The notes: a model not told the origin generated them from the sequence alone. DNA of 64,000 nucleotides from CAXBMB01 sp052078155 (GCA_052078155.1 JBQJBP010000004.1:186001-250000); one strand, 5' to 3'; shown: positions 9,335-18,763, numbered from the stretch's first letter. Numbers and translations: made by a program.

Positions 9335-10378
9335 ATGAGCAACATTCGAGGACGTTTGACCGTTGGTGATCCATTCGGCGGAAAGCCTCTGACCGAGGGC
9401 GTCGGCAGTGGCGGTGTCAAAATAGTATCCAGCGCACCGGCCTTAGATTCGGACGGCAAGCCTAAGCCAACAGACGGCAAGCCAGGCCAAACCGTGGAAA
9501 TTCAATCTCGCTTCAGCGCGGCCCTGGGTGATCACGCTGACAACCTGGTTCTCACCGGCAACAAAGACGTCAACGGCTTTGGCAACGAGCTGGACAATCT
9601 TGTCAGAGGGAACGGGGGCGATAACCATCTGCTTGGTGAAGAGGGCAACGACAGTGTCTCAGGTGGTAGCGGAGACGATTTTCTCAACGGCAACCAAGGC
9701 AACGACACCGTCAAAGGCGGCGATGGCAATGACTCCGTTCAGGGCGGCAAAGGTGAAGACCTGGTTGAAGGGAACGCCGGCGCCGATGACCTTTACGGCA
9801 ACCTGGGCAATGACACGCTTCGGGGCGGCGACGGTGAAGACAGCCTGGACGGGGGAGAAGGCGACGACTCCCTGCACGGCGGTAACGGCAACGACTCCAT
9901 CCTCGGCGGCGCAGGCAACGATTTCAGCCAGGGCGGTGTGGGCAATGACTTCCTCGCCGGGGAAGAAGGGTCAGACACACTGCGCGGCGGTGGCGGACAT
10001 GACTTCGTCTCTGGTGGCCAGGGAGATGATCTGCTGCGCGGTGACCTCGGGGATGACACTCTGGACGGCAACAGCGGTGACGACACGCTGAGTGGCGGTG
10101 ACGGGAACGACCTGCTTCATCTTTCCTTCGGCAGCAGCAAACTGACGGGCGGCAGCGGCGCAGACACCTTTGATCTGAATTTGGATGGAGAGCTGCTTCC
10201 CGGGGACATCTCCACCATCACTGACTTCAACTTTGCAGAAGGCGACCGCCTTAAAGGCGACCCCAGTGACTTCACCGCAACGAACCATCCAGATGGCAGT
10301 GTGGTGCTGACCAACGGCAACATGACGATCGTGGTGCAAACGTCGGATGACTTCTCAGAAGACTGGTTTGTCAGCTAA
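9335..10378 (+). CDS. RTX calcium-binding repeat protein, 347 residues
   Basis: I choose the ATG at 9335 (MSNIRGRLTVGDPFGGKP) over the in-frame ATG at 9314 because a GGGGGAG site lies 6 bases before it and the paralog at 11976 begins the same way. Layout: N-terminal module about 1-90 (IRGRLTVGDPFGGKP, then PGQTVEIQSRF and LVLTGNKDVNGFGN), about 20 nonapeptide repeats at residues 90-270, then an end module with ITDFNFAEGDRLKGDPSDF and the terminus DDFSEDWFVS. Ca2+-dependent folding after type I secretion is expected from the family. It shares high similarity with the products at 10719 and 11976, so the three are recent tandem duplicates. Confidence 0.9.
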   Translation: MSNIRGRLTVGDPFGGKPLTEGVGSGGVKIVSSAPALDSDGKPKPTDGKPGQTVEIQSRFSAALGDHADNLVLTGNKDVNGFGNELDNLVRGNGGDNHLLGEEGNDSVSGGSGDDFLNGNQGNDTVKGGDGNDSVQGGKGEDLVEGNAGADDLYGNLGNDTLRGGDGEDSLDGGEGDDSLHGGNGNDSILGGAGNDFSQGGVGNDFLAGEEGSDTLRGGGGHDFVSGGQGDDLLRGDLGDDTLDGNSGDDTLSGGDGNDLLHLSFGSSKLTGGSGADTFDLNLDGELLPGDISTITDFNFAEGDRLKGDPSDFTATNHPDGSVVLTNGNMTIVVQTSDDFSEDWFVS

Positions 10379-10431
10379 AGGGGCCCTCTCTAACCTGGGC
10401 TGGACTGGAGGTTTCATCTGGTCCGGAAAAG

Positions 10432-10462
10432 AAAAAGGGCGGACTTTGGTCTGCCCTTTTGC
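10432..10462 (+). terminator. Rho-independent terminator after the second RTX gene
   Basis: An AAAAAGGGC arm pairs with GCCCTTTT, extended by GAC/GTC around a TTTG loop, and ends in T residues. It lies 55 bp after the stop codon at 10378. Confidence 0.75.
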
Positions 10463-10718
10463 CGTTCTGAGAGACCGTCATCCGCAAAAGGCAGGAACAA
10501 AACCACTCACTTTTTACAATTTGCTACAGTCACCCCTCTTTCCATAACCCCGCCTTTTGGGTCAAAATCACCACTGTTAAGGAAACCAGCTTCAGGCTCA
10601 ATTCTCCCATAGCCAGAAGCACGTCAGGTCACACTGACAAGTAACGCGACTGAAAAGTTCTACCTTGGCCTTCCGAAACAGCCGGGCCGCAAAGATAAAC
10701 TTTTGAAGGGAAGACGTT

Positions 10719-11795
10719 ATGGCATTGCTCTTAGCACCCCAGGGAAAATACTCCGGCAAAGGCGGAGATCCGGAAACCGGCGGCGTCAAACATGGCGACG
10801 TGGAAGTCCTGACCAAAGAACCCAGAACCGACAGTGACGGCCTGCCAAAAGCCACAGAAGGCACGCCCGGTCAGACTGTTGAAATCCAATCCCGCTTTGA
10901 CACCCGCTTAGGCGAGCATGCCGAGAACCTCGTGCTGACTGGCAATCGAGACGTCGATGGGTTCGGCAACGACGAAGACAACACCATGTTGGGCAACACC
11001 GGAAACAACAACATGCGAGGGGACGAGGGCAACGATTCCCTGTCCGGCGACGAAGGCAATGACACCCTGAACGGCAACCAGGGCGATGACACGGTCGAAG
11101 GGGGCGAAGGCAACGACCTGTTGCGCGGGGGCCAGGGCAACGATGACGTGTTTGGTGGCGAAGGATCGGACCGGATCTTCGGCGACAAGGGCGACGATCT
11201 TATGAGAGGTGACAGAGGGGCAGACAGCCTTTTTGGCGGCGAAGGTGACGACGCCATGAACGGCGGTATCGGCAACGACCAGCTGGAAGGCGGCGTTGGT
11301 AACGACACCATGCGCGGTGGCAAAAACGACGACACCGTATCCGGAGGAGACGGCAAAGATCACCTCTTTGGAGACGACGGCGGGGATGTCCTCAAAGGAG
11401 AGCTCGGCGCAGATGAACTGGACGGCGGCATCGGCAACGACCAGCTCTTCGGCGGTGAAGGCAATGATCAATTGGCCAGCGGGTCGGGCGATGACACGCT
11501 TGATGGCGGCGACGGAAATGACACGATCTTTTTTGAAAGTGGCACCAACAAAATGACCGGTGGGTCCGGCGCAGATCTGTTCAGTCCTACCCTTGACGAT
11601 GACGTCGGAACGACCGTGGGTGAAGTGAACACCATCACCGATTTCAACTTTGGTGAAGGTGATCGAATCAAAGGGGACCCGGCTGCCTATACAGTCACCA
11701 CCCAACCCGACGGCACCGTGGTTCTGACCAGCCTCAGCTTCACCATCATCGTTCACACGAACGATACCTTTTCCGATGATTGGTTTACGGGCTGA
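10719..11795 (+). CDS. RTX calcium-binding repeat protein, 358 residues
   Basis: The start ATG at 10719 follows GAAGGGAAGACGTT. The N-terminal end (MALLLAPQGKYSGKGGDPET) differs from the paralogs, but from about residue 20 the shared module begins (GGVKHGDVEVLTKEP ... EGTPGQTVEIQSRFDTRLGE). Nonapeptide repeats fill about residues 95-280, and the end module has ITDFNFGEGDRIKGDPAAY and the terminus NDTFSDDWFTG. No signal peptide. The gene has its own 340-bp upstream region and is followed by two hairpins, so each RTX gene may be its own transcript. Function beyond Ca2+ binding is unknown. Confidence 0.9.
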   Translation: MALLLAPQGKYSGKGGDPETGGVKHGDVEVLTKEPRTDSDGLPKATEGTPGQTVEIQSRFDTRLGEHAENLVLTGNRDVDGFGNDEDNTMLGNTGNNNMRGDEGNDSLSGDEGNDTLNGNQGDDTVEGGEGNDLLRGGQGNDDVFGGEGSDRIFGDKGDDLMRGDRGADSLFGGEGDDAMNGGIGNDQLEGGVGNDTMRGGKNDDTVSGGDGKDHLFGDDGGDVLKGELGADELDGGIGNDQLFGGEGNDQLASGSGDDTLDGGDGNDTIFFESGTNKMTGGSGADLFSPTLDDDVGTTVGEVNTITDFNFGEGDRIKGDPAAYTVTTQPDGTVVLTSLSFTIIVHTNDTFSDDWFTG

Positions 11796-11810
11796 CCTGA
11801 TGAACAACAG

Positions 11811-11880
11811 GGGACTGCCTCTTTCAGGCAGTCCCACAATTCAGGGCAGAGACCGCCGCCCCTCAGAGCGGCCTCTGCCC
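11811..11880 (+). terminator. Two consecutive hairpins after the third RTX gene
   Basis: A perfect 10-bp stem (GGGACTGCCT / AGGCAGTCCC, loop CTTTC) at 11811-11835 is followed by a second stem GGGCAGAG/CTCTGCCC with an inner CCGC/GCGG at 11844-11880. Neither has a T-run, so they may stabilise the transcript end or act as weak terminators. Confidence 0.45.
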
Positions 11881-11975
11881 GCCAGCACCTCCTTTATCCA
11901 GTTGATTTATCCAGTGGTTGCGATGAACCCCCGACACCGGGTCGGGGCGTATCCTGCTGATAGGGGGAAGTAGTC

Positions 11976-13034
11976 ATGAGTACCTCCACATCCATCCGTG
12001 GCCGCCTGACCGTCGGCGACCCTTTTGGCGGAAAACCAACAACTGATGGAGTCAAAAGCGGAGGCGTAAAGGTTGTCAGCAACGCCCCGCAAACCGACAG
12101 CGACGGTCTGCCCAAAGCCACAGAGGGCAAACCCGGGCAGACAGTTGAAATCCAGTCCGCTTTCGACACCCGACTGGGCGATCATGCTGAAAACCTGGTT
12201 CTGACGGGCAACAAAGACGTCGATGGTTTCGGCAATGAAGAAGACAACACCCTGGTTGGCAACAGCGGCAACAACACCCTGCGAGGATTTGACGGCGACG
12301 ACGATCTGGATGGGGGTAGCGGCAACGACAACATGAACGGCAACGTCGGTGATGACACCCTCAAGGGTGGAGACGGTGCCGACTTCATGCGCGGTGGCAA
12401 AGACAATGACCGCCTGGAAGGCGAAGAAGGCCAGGACACCTTGCTGGGCGATCTGGGCAACGACATCATCTTCGGCGGGGCCGGACAGGACGACCTGTCT
12501 GGAGGTGCTGGCGACGACACACTCAAAGGCGGCACAGGCGATGACAGCCTCGAAGGCGGAGAAGGGGGTGATTCCCTGCGCGGCGGCCAGGAAAATGACG
12601 TTCTGCTGGGAGATGGCGGGAACGATACCCTCAAGGGAGATGAAGGAACGGACCGGCTGTTTGGTGGTGTCGGAGATGACAAGCTCTTTGGCGGGGCCGG
12701 CGACGACAGGCTGGAAGGCGGCAACGGTGACGATACACTGGATGGCGGTGAAGGCGACGACACGCTGGTGGCCGGTTTCGACAATGACCGGCTGATCGGT
12801 GGCGTGGGTGCCGATGTCTTCGATGTTTCAGGTCTTCAGGGGGAGTCCAACACCCCGCTTGACCCCGTCATCATCACAGATTTCAGTTTTGAAGATGGCG
12901 ACCGCATCAAGGGCGACCCCAGCACCCTGGCGGTCACGGAACTTCCCAGCGGCACCATCCTGCTGTCCAATGGTGAACTGCTGATCACCGTCTTCACCAC
13001 TGACGGCTATTCTGATGACTGGTTCGTCGACTGA
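11976..13034 (+). CDS. RTX calcium-binding repeat protein, 352 residues
   Basis: The ATG at 11976 is preceded by AGGGGGAAG with good spacing. The protein begins MSTSTSIRGRLTVGDPFGGK, nearly the same as the paralog at 9335. The shared N-terminal module runs to about residue 95, repeats fill about 95-275, and the end module contains IITDFSFEDGDRIKGDPS and ends DGYSDDWFVD. This is the last of the tandem set. The C-terminal aromatic-acidic motif (DDWF/EDWF plus a few residues) is kept in all four and may be part of the type I secretion signal. Confidence 0.9.
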   Translation: MSTSTSIRGRLTVGDPFGGKPTTDGVKSGGVKVVSNAPQTDSDGLPKATEGKPGQTVEIQSAFDTRLGDHAENLVLTGNKDVDGFGNEEDNTLVGNSGNNTLRGFDGDDDLDGGSGNDNMNGNVGDDTLKGGDGADFMRGGKDNDRLEGEEGQDTLLGDLGNDIIFGGAGQDDLSGGAGDDTLKGGTGDDSLEGGEGGDSLRGGQENDVLLGDGGNDTLKGDEGTDRLFGGVGDDKLFGGAGDDRLEGGNGDDTLDGGEGDDTLVAGFDNDRLIGGVGADVFDVSGLQGESNTPLDPVIITDFSFEDGDRIKGDPSTLAVTELPSGTILLSNGELLITVFTTDGYSDDWFVD

Positions 13035-13056
13035 CTGACGCCTGACTGCAACTCCG

Positions 13057-13139
13057 GGGCATGATCGCTTGGGTCAGTCGCGCTGTGAGCTTGGCACTAA
13101 ACCGTGATCCATCCTCTAACAGGTTGATAAGAGTCTTTT
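13057..13139. repeat. Partial copy of the MITE-like dispersed element
   Basis: GCATGATCG followed by ACTAAACCGTGATCCATCCT and AACAGGTTGATAAGAGT matches the left half of the complete elements at 19010 and 62840. The right half is missing. It sits between the last RTX gene and the lumazine synthase start. Confidence 0.6.
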
Positions 13140-13219
13140 TGCGTTCCGCCTCTTTCCCCAATCAGCAGATGGGGTTATGTGACTCATATCGCACAACACA
13201 GGCAAAAGAGGGCAGCGGC

Positions 13220-13729
13220 ATGGCGGAAGAAAACAGCGGTCAGACAGGTCAGGTCAGGGCCCCTTCCGCCCAGGAAGCAAAGGCACTGCTGTCCGGTGCC
13301 CGGATTGGTTTTGTCCAGACAGAATGGCACGGTGATGTGGTCATCCACTGCCGGGACGCCTTCATCAACACCGCAGTTGATCTGGGGTTGCCGCTGGACA
13401 ACCTCACTTTCCATGAGGTGCCCGGGGCCTTTGAACTTCCTCTGGAGGTGCAACGCCTGGCAAAACTAGGCAATCATGACATCCTGATTGCCTGCGGCAT
13501 GATCACCAACGGATCCGTCTACCGCTTTGATTTTGTCGCCCAGACCGTTTTCGACGCCCTCATGTCCATCCAACTGGCCGAACAGCTGCCCGTGCTCTCC
13601 GCCGTGCTGACCCCCATCCAGTTTCATGGCGATCCAGGCCACTTGAAGGAATTCCAGTCGGACTTTGCGGTCTGGGGGGAAGATCTGGCCCGAGCCTGCG
13701 TCAAGCTGCTGCACAACCAGCACAGCTAG
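13220..13729 (+). CDS. ribH: 6,7-dimethyl-8-ribityllumazine synthase, type II (RibH2-like)
   Basis: The ATG at 13220 gives 169 residues with GAGGGCAGCGGC upstream. The enzyme joins 3,4-dihydroxy-2-butanone 4-phosphate and a ribitylaminouracil in riboflavin synthesis. Visible features: a FVQTEWHGDVV strand-helix start, the VPGAFELPLE motif, TNGSVYRFDFVAQTVFDALM, and VLSAVLTPIQFH with the catalytic-region histidine. The GxIYRxDFVA and VLTPxxFH pattern is that of the RibH2 decameric enzymes of Brucella and Mesorhizobium rather than the common RibH. It stands alone, without ribB/ribE partners, which is also typical of RibH2. Confidence 0.87.
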   Translation: MAEENSGQTGQVRAPSAQEAKALLSGARIGFVQTEWHGDVVIHCRDAFINTAVDLGLPLDNLTFHEVPGAFELPLEVQRLAKLGNHDILIACGMITNGSVYRFDFVAQTVFDALMSIQLAEQLPVLSAVLTPIQFHGDPGHLKEFQSDFAVWGEDLARACVKLLHNQHS

Positions 13730-13836
13730 AGTGACAGCGCTTTGAGTGAACTCACCACTGGTGACACTGAAAGCACTCCTGCTCCAGCACGGACCGCCCC
13801 TCTGCGCACCCTCAGTCTGGACACTGGTTAGCAGCG

Positions 13837-15660
13837 TTATTCCACGGTCACGGATTTGGCGAGATTGCGTGGCTGGTCCACGTCTGTGCCTTTCAAGACA
13901 GCGGTGTAATAGGCCAGTTGCTGGATGGGAATGGAAAAGAGCAGCGGGGCGACAAAGGGATGGGCATCCGGCAGGATCACCACATGTCTGGGCCCTTCCC
14001 CAAAGGCTCTGGCACCTTCTGCATCGGTCAGCAGAGTTACCTGACCTCCCCGGGCAATCACCTCCTGAACATTGCTGGCCGTCTTTTCAAACAGCGGGCC
14101 TGAAGGCGCGCAGACAATGACCGGCACCTGCTCGTCAATCAGGGCAATGGGACCATGCTTCATCTCCCCGGCAGCATAGCCTTCTGCATGGATGTAGCTG
14201 ATCTCTTTCAGCTTGAGCGCGCCTTCCAAGGCCATGGGGTACAGAGATCCCCGCCCCAGATAGAGCACGTCGCGGGCTGCAGACAGCTCCTCGGCGATCC
14301 CTTTCATCTGATCAACCTGCTCCAGCGCGTCGGTCATCAGCCCCGGTGCTTCAATCAAGGCCTGGGACAGGACTTTTTCCTCTTCCCGGTCCAGCACACC
14401 CCGATCCCGGGCGATGGTGATGGCCAGACAGGCCAGAACCGCCAGCTGCGTGGTGAATGCCTTGGTCGAGGCCACGCCAATTTCCGGTCCGGCCAGCGTG
14501 GTCAGCACCGCGTCACTTTCCCGGGCGATGGCGCTTTCGGGCTGGTTGACGACAGATACAATGGTCTGGTTCTGACTGCGGGCGTAGCGCAGGGCGGCCA
14601 GCGTATCGATGGTTTCACCGGACTGAGAAATGAAAAGGGAAATGCCGCCCTCCGGCAACGGGGCTTCGCGGTAGCGGAACTCACTGGCCACATCCACTTC
14701 CACCGGCAGACGGGCAATCTGTTCGATCCAGTACTTGGCCACCAGCCCGGCCAGCGAGGCCGTGCCGCAAGCAACAATGGTGATGCGCGACACCTTGGTG
14801 AAATCCACATCCAGCTGGGGCAGGGTCACGGCGCGGCTCAAGGGATCGACCAGAGAAGTCAGGGTATCGCCAACCACAGCCGGCTGCTCATAGATCTCTT
14901 TCAGCATGAAGTGCTCATACTGGCCTTTGCCCACCAGAGCGCCGGAGACTTCCGTGCGGGTTACCGGGCGTTCGACCGGCACATCCTGCTGATCAAAGAT
15001 CTGCACCTTGTCCTTGCGCAGAACGGCCCAGTCCCCCTCTTCCAGGTAACAGACCCGGTCCGTCAGCGGCGCCAGTGCAAGTGCGTCTGAACCGATGAAG
15101 GCTTCACCATCGCCAAAGCCAAGTGCCAGGGGGCTGCCCTGTCTGGCCCCGATCATCAGATCGGGATGGTCCGCAAAGACGATGGCCAGAGCAAAGGCTC
15201 CGTGCAGGCGCTTGAGAGTGGCCGCAACGGCCTGTTCCGGACTGCGCCCCTGCTCCAGTTCCCGGGAAATCATGTGCACCACGACTTCCGTATCGGTTTC
15301 CGTTTCAAAGATGATCTGATGGGCTTCCAGCTCTTTGCGCAGAGCCCGGAAGTTCTCAATGATGCCATTGTGAACGAGCGCGACACGCCCATTGCTGTGG
15401 GGATGGGCATTGGATTCAGTGGGGCGACCATGGGTGGCCCAGCGCGTGTGCCCGATGCCGACGACACCGCTCAGCGGTGAGCGTTCCAGCACAGCCTCCA
15501 GATTGGTGATTTTGCCTTCCGCCCGGCGTCGTTCAATTCCACCATCCACCAGGGAGGCGATCCCGGCTGAATCGTATCCGCGATATTCCAGTCTTTTCAG
15601 GGAGTCCAGCAACAAAGGCTCAACCTGTTTGTCCCCGAGAATACCGATAATGCCACACAT
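13837..15660 (-). CDS. glmS: Glutamine--fructose-6-phosphate aminotransferase (isomerizing)
   Basis: The start at 15660 yields MCGIIGILGDK; removal of Met exposes the catalytic Cys1 of the class II glutamine amidotransferase domain, so the in-frame start 4 codons earlier is unlikely. The protein has 607 residues, close to the 609 of E. coli. The N-terminal domain carries GHTRWATHGRPTESNAHPH; two SIS sugar-isomerase domains follow (SQSGETIDTLAALRYA; LGRGSLYPMALEGALKLKEI), and the end is PRNLAKSVTVE. It makes glucosamine-6-phosphate, the first step to UDP-GlcNAc. It lies 119 bp downstream of glmU in the same direction, so the pair probably forms an operon. Confidence 0.97.
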   Translation of the reverse strand: MCGIIGILGDKQVEPLLLDSLKRLEYRGYDSAGIASLVDGGIERRRAEGKITNLEAVLERSPLSGVVGIGHTRWATHGRPTESNAHPHSNGRVALVHNGIIENFRALRKELEAHQIIFETETDTEVVVHMISRELEQGRSPEQAVAATLKRLHGAFALAIVFADHPDLMIGARQGSPLALGFGDGEAFIGSDALALAPLTDRVCYLEEGDWAVLRKDKVQIFDQQDVPVERPVTRTEVSGALVGKGQYEHFMLKEIYEQPAVVGDTLTSLVDPLSRAVTLPQLDVDFTKVSRITIVACGTASLAGLVAKYWIEQIARLPVEVDVASEFRYREAPLPEGGISLFISQSGETIDTLAALRYARSQNQTIVSVVNQPESAIARESDAVLTTLAGPEIGVASTKAFTTQLAVLACLAITIARDRGVLDREEEKVLSQALIEAPGLMTDALEQVDQMKGIAEELSAARDVLYLGRGSLYPMALEGALKLKEISYIHAEGYAAGEMKHGPIALIDEQVPVIVCAPSGPLFEKTASNVQEVIARGGQVTLLTDAEGARAFGEGPRHVVILPDAHPFVAPLLFSIPIQQLAYYTAVLKGTDVDQPRNLAKSVTVE

Positions 15661-15779
15661 GTACCCGCTCACCCTTCTTCATCTTGTTTCCGGTCTTTCC
15701 CCGGACCGGCTCTGTGTTCGGCCCCCCGAACAATCTCTTCATCGGAAGTGACAGCCGCCCTTCCGGTCACAACGTCAGA

Positions 15780-17123
15780 TCACTCTTCCAACGCCGATTT
15801 TTCCCGTCGTCTTTTGGCCGCACCCGGTCGCACCGCCTGAGGACTGCGGGACAACGCCACGGCATCGCTCTCAACCGATTGCGTGATGGTGCTGCCAGCG
15901 GCCACGACGGCCCCGTCACCGATGCTGACAGGAGCGATCAACGCGCTGTTGGATCCAATCAGCACATTGGCCCCAACCTCTGTCTGTGATTTTGTCAGGC
16001 CATCAAAATTGCAGGTCACCGTTCCGGCCCCGATATCACTGCCACTGCCGACAGAGGCATCACCGATAAAACTCAGGTGGGCCGCGGTGACCTCTTTGGC
16101 CAGTTTGGCATTCTTAAGCTCGACAAAGTTGCCCACCCGGGCGCCCTTGCCGATGTCAGATCCACCCCGAATGCGGGCAAAGGGGCCGATCTGTGCCCCC
16201 TCATCAATCCGGCAGTTCTCCAGATGGCTGAAAGCACGGATCTCAACATCGTGCCCAACACTCACGCCCGGTCCGAACTGGACGTTCGGCCCGACAACCA
16301 CATCTTCCCCCAACTGAGTATCCCAGGACAGCCAGACGGTGGTGGGATCGGTCAGAGTCGCACCCCGATCCATGGCGCGGTCGCGCAAGCGGTCCTGCAT
16401 AACAGCCTCCGCCACGGCCAGCTCCCGCCGGGAATTCACCCCCAGAATTTCTTCTTCTGGTGCCTGAGTGGAGAGAACCTTCAGGCCGTACTCATTGGCG
16501 ATTTCCACCAGTTTGGTCAGGTAGTACTCGCCCTTGGCATTGTTGTTGTCCACCTTGTCCAGCAGCTCAAACAACACATCGCCCCGCCCCAGCATCAAAC
16601 CTGACCAGCAGGTATCTTCCTGGCGCTCTGCGTCGCTGGCATCTTTTTCCTCAACGATTTTCAGCAACTGGCCATCGTCATCGTGGATCATCCGGCCATA
16701 GCCGTAAGGGTCATCGGCCCGGAAAGACAACCAGACAAAATCCGCATCTTCTTCCTGAGCGACGGCCTGCATTTCCGCCAGGGTTTCGGTTGTGATCAAC
16801 GGCCCGTCGCCATAGAGCACCAGCACATCCGCCGCTGAGGAGATTTCCGAAGAGAGCGCATCGCGGGCCGACAGAACGGCATGGGCCGTGCCCAGACGCT
16901 CCGTCTGCTCGGCTGTGGCTCTGGGCGCCACGGCCGCTTCCAGCTGCTCCATCTCCGGTCCCACAACGACCACAACCTTGTCCGGATTGAGCGCTTCGCC
17001 CGCAGCCAGAACGTGATCGATCATGGGCCGCCCGGCCACCTTGTGCAGGGCTTTGGGCAGTTGAGATTTCATTCGGGTGCCCTGACCGGCGGCCAAAACA
17101 ACAAGAGCTAATGGACGATCCAT
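15780..17123 (-). CDS. glmU: Bifunctional N-acetylglucosamine-1-phosphate uridyltransferase/glucosamine-1-phosphate acetyltransferase
   Basis: A 447-residue protein starting MDRPLALVVLAAGQGTRMKS, where the AAGxGTRM loop binds UTP. The pyrophosphorylase domain covers about 1-230. The second half is a left-handed beta-helix of hexapeptide repeats (about 250-430) for acetyl transfer from acetyl-CoA. The enzyme makes UDP-GlcNAc for peptidoglycan and LPS. Length matches the family (about 450). It precedes glmS on the minus strand, a common order in alphaproteobacteria. Confidence 0.97.
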   Translation of the reverse strand: MDRPLALVVLAAGQGTRMKSQLPKALHKVAGRPMIDHVLAAGEALNPDKVVVVVGPEMEQLEAAVAPRATAEQTERLGTAHAVLSARDALSSEISSAADVLVLYGDGPLITTETLAEMQAVAQEEDADFVWLSFRADDPYGYGRMIHDDDGQLLKIVEEKDASDAERQEDTCWSGLMLGRGDVLFELLDKVDNNNAKGEYYLTKLVEIANEYGLKVLSTQAPEEEILGVNSRRELAVAEAVMQDRLRDRAMDRGATLTDPTTVWLSWDTQLGEDVVVGPNVQFGPGVSVGHDVEIRAFSHLENCRIDEGAQIGPFARIRGGSDIGKGARVGNFVELKNAKLAKEVTAAHLSFIGDASVGSGSDIGAGTVTCNFDGLTKSQTEVGANVLIGSNSALIAPVSIGDGAVVAAGSTITQSVESDAVALSRSPQAVRPGAAKRRREKSALEE

Positions 17124-17526
17124 AAACCTGGGTGTCTCGCAGTGTAGATAATTTGATCAAGCCAACCGGGAAATCGGCCAGCAAACTGAAGGAAGGATGC
17201 CAGACATGCACCAGACAAGCTGGGCGCTGCAAGGCATGTTTGTTAGAAGAGACCTGCTACAGAGAAGACCCTGGTGGAGACCCCGGTTCCAACATGCGGG
17301 CCAAAGCTGCCACATGCTTCCGAGCCTTCTCAAATCAACAAATATTTCAGGACGTTACAGTTTATCCCTTTTCAGTTCCTTCCAACAGTCTTTGCGCCCC
17401 AGGGTCACGGCCCTTAAAGTCGACCTGCCTGAGGGGTCCCACCCACCGCCTTCCCATCGAGGACGTTCAAGTAGAGGACGTTCAAGGGCTCTCAGCAAAA
17501 CCCGTCCTTCATCCAGAAAGATCATC
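17124..17526. other. Intergenic region between divergent glmU and phosphatase genes
   Basis: This 403-bp stretch contains the promoters of the glmU-glmS operon and the phosphatase gene. A 13-bp direct repeat (GAGGACGTTCAAG) occurs at 17459-17471 and 17474-17486, separated by 2 bp. The open frame that extends the phosphatase upstream to 17197 has no protein character. Confidence 0.5.
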
Positions 17527-18237
17527 ATGCCGCACGCGCCTCTATCCTCTTCCCCCCTCAAACGCACCTTCGACAGCAGCCAGCGGCCGGTTGCTCTCTT
17601 TGATCTGGACGGTACCCTGATTCACTCCGCCCCTGATCTGGCGCGTGCCCTGAACCTGCTGCTGGTGGAACTGGACCAGCCTCCCCTGGCCCTTGATCAG
17701 GTCATTGCCATGGTTGGAAACGGCGCCCGGAAGCTGGTGGAAAGGGGCCTGGAAGCCCGCCATCTGGAGATTGATCTGGAAGAGGCAACGCGCCGTTTCA
17801 TGGGGCTGTACGGCCGCAACCTGGTTGTTGATACCACCCTGTATGACGGCGTCATCGATCGGCTGAACGATTTCAGAGCTGAGGGCTGGCGATTGGCGGT
17901 CTGCACCAACAAGCCCCAATGGGCCAGCCGCGCCATTCTGGGGCGCATGGGGCTGGCCGGCTACTTTGAGCTGGTGGTGGGGGGCAACGCCTACGCCGTC
18001 AAGAAGCCAGATCCCTTTCATCTGCTGCACACGCTGGAGCGGATGGGGGCCAGTCAGGCACCCTGCGTCATGGTCGGAGACGGTGCACCGGATCTGGGCG
18101 CAGCCCAGGCTGCCGGCATTCCTGTTGTCTGGTGCAGGTTTGGTTACATCAATGCGGCAGCAGAGGCCCTGCCCCGTCAGGCTGAAGTTGACCATTTTGA
18201 GCAAATCACCCCGGCATTGCTGCAATCCCTTTTGTAG
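17527..18237 (+). CDS. gph: HAD-family phosphoglycolate phosphatase-like hydrolase
   Basis: The start at 17527 gives 236 residues. HAD motifs are present: motif I FDLDGTLIHSAPDL with the nucleophile and acid aspartates, motif II CTNK, the motif III lysine in VKKPDPFHLL, and motif IV VGDGAPDLGAAQAAG. The helical cap lies between motifs I and II. The family removes 2-phosphoglycolate from DNA repair or photorespiration; related enzymes act on other small phosphates, so the substrate is inferred. Motif IV reads GDGAPD where GDSxxD is usual, a small deviation. Confidence 0.85.
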   Translation: MPHAPLSSSPLKRTFDSSQRPVALFDLDGTLIHSAPDLARALNLLLVELDQPPLALDQVIAMVGNGARKLVERGLEARHLEIDLEEATRRFMGLYGRNLVVDTTLYDGVIDRLNDFRAEGWRLAVCTNKPQWASRAILGRMGLAGYFELVVGGNAYAVKKPDPFHLLHTLERMGASQAPCVMVGDGAPDLGAAQAAGIPVVWCRFGYINAAAEALPRQAEVDHFEQITPALLQSLL

Positions 18238-18433
18238 GGGATCAGTCCGCTTCGCACAGCCGAACTGCTGCCATCTCCACCTGATCAGGCTCTCATCACA
18301 GCCGCTTTTGCCCCCTTATGGAAAGGAGGCCTTCTTCCAGACGCCAAGAAATGAACGCTTAGGCGCTTTTCAGCCGTCGGGTGTCTTGACAGGCCGGGGT
18401 GCTGGCTTTACATCACCACCTCCGCGACGGAAT

Positions 18434-18508
18434 GGGCTGTTAGCTCAGCGGGAGAGCGCTCGCTTCACACGCGAGAGGTCACTGGTTCAATCCCAGTACG
18501 GCCCACCA
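18434..18508 (+). tRNA. tRNA-Val (anticodon CAC)
   Basis: A 75-nt tRNA with encoded CCA. The acceptor stem GGGCTGT pairs with ACGGCCC (one G-T pair), the D stem is GCTC/GAGC, the anticodon stem CTCGC/GCGAG encloses TTCACAC with anticodon CAC, and the T arm is ACTGG-TTCAATC-CCAGT. A terminator follows at 18571. Confidence 0.97.
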
Positions 18509-18570
18509 TTCCCTCCTTCTCAGGTTAAAAGCAGCACACCGCATCCTGAGAGAGTCCGCGACAGCAAAAA

Positions 18571-18605
18571 GGCGCTTCCCAGATTTGGAAAGCGCCATTT
18601 TTATT
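18571..18605 (+). terminator. Rho-independent terminator after tRNA-Val
   Basis: GGCGCTT pairs with AAGCGCC around CCCAGATTTGG and is followed by ATTTTTATT, 62 bp after the tRNA. Confidence 0.8.
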
Positions 18606-18763
18606 GCCATCTCTGTTGCCGCCGTATTTGCCGCCATCTTCATTGCTGATGAGCGTAAAACACCTGTCTCCGTGCCTCAGGAACACTGACGGTTTGCGAT
18701 AACGCGCCAGGCGCTCCAATTCCAGCGATCAAGCTCTGGACAGCCCCGACGATCCGCACCTGA

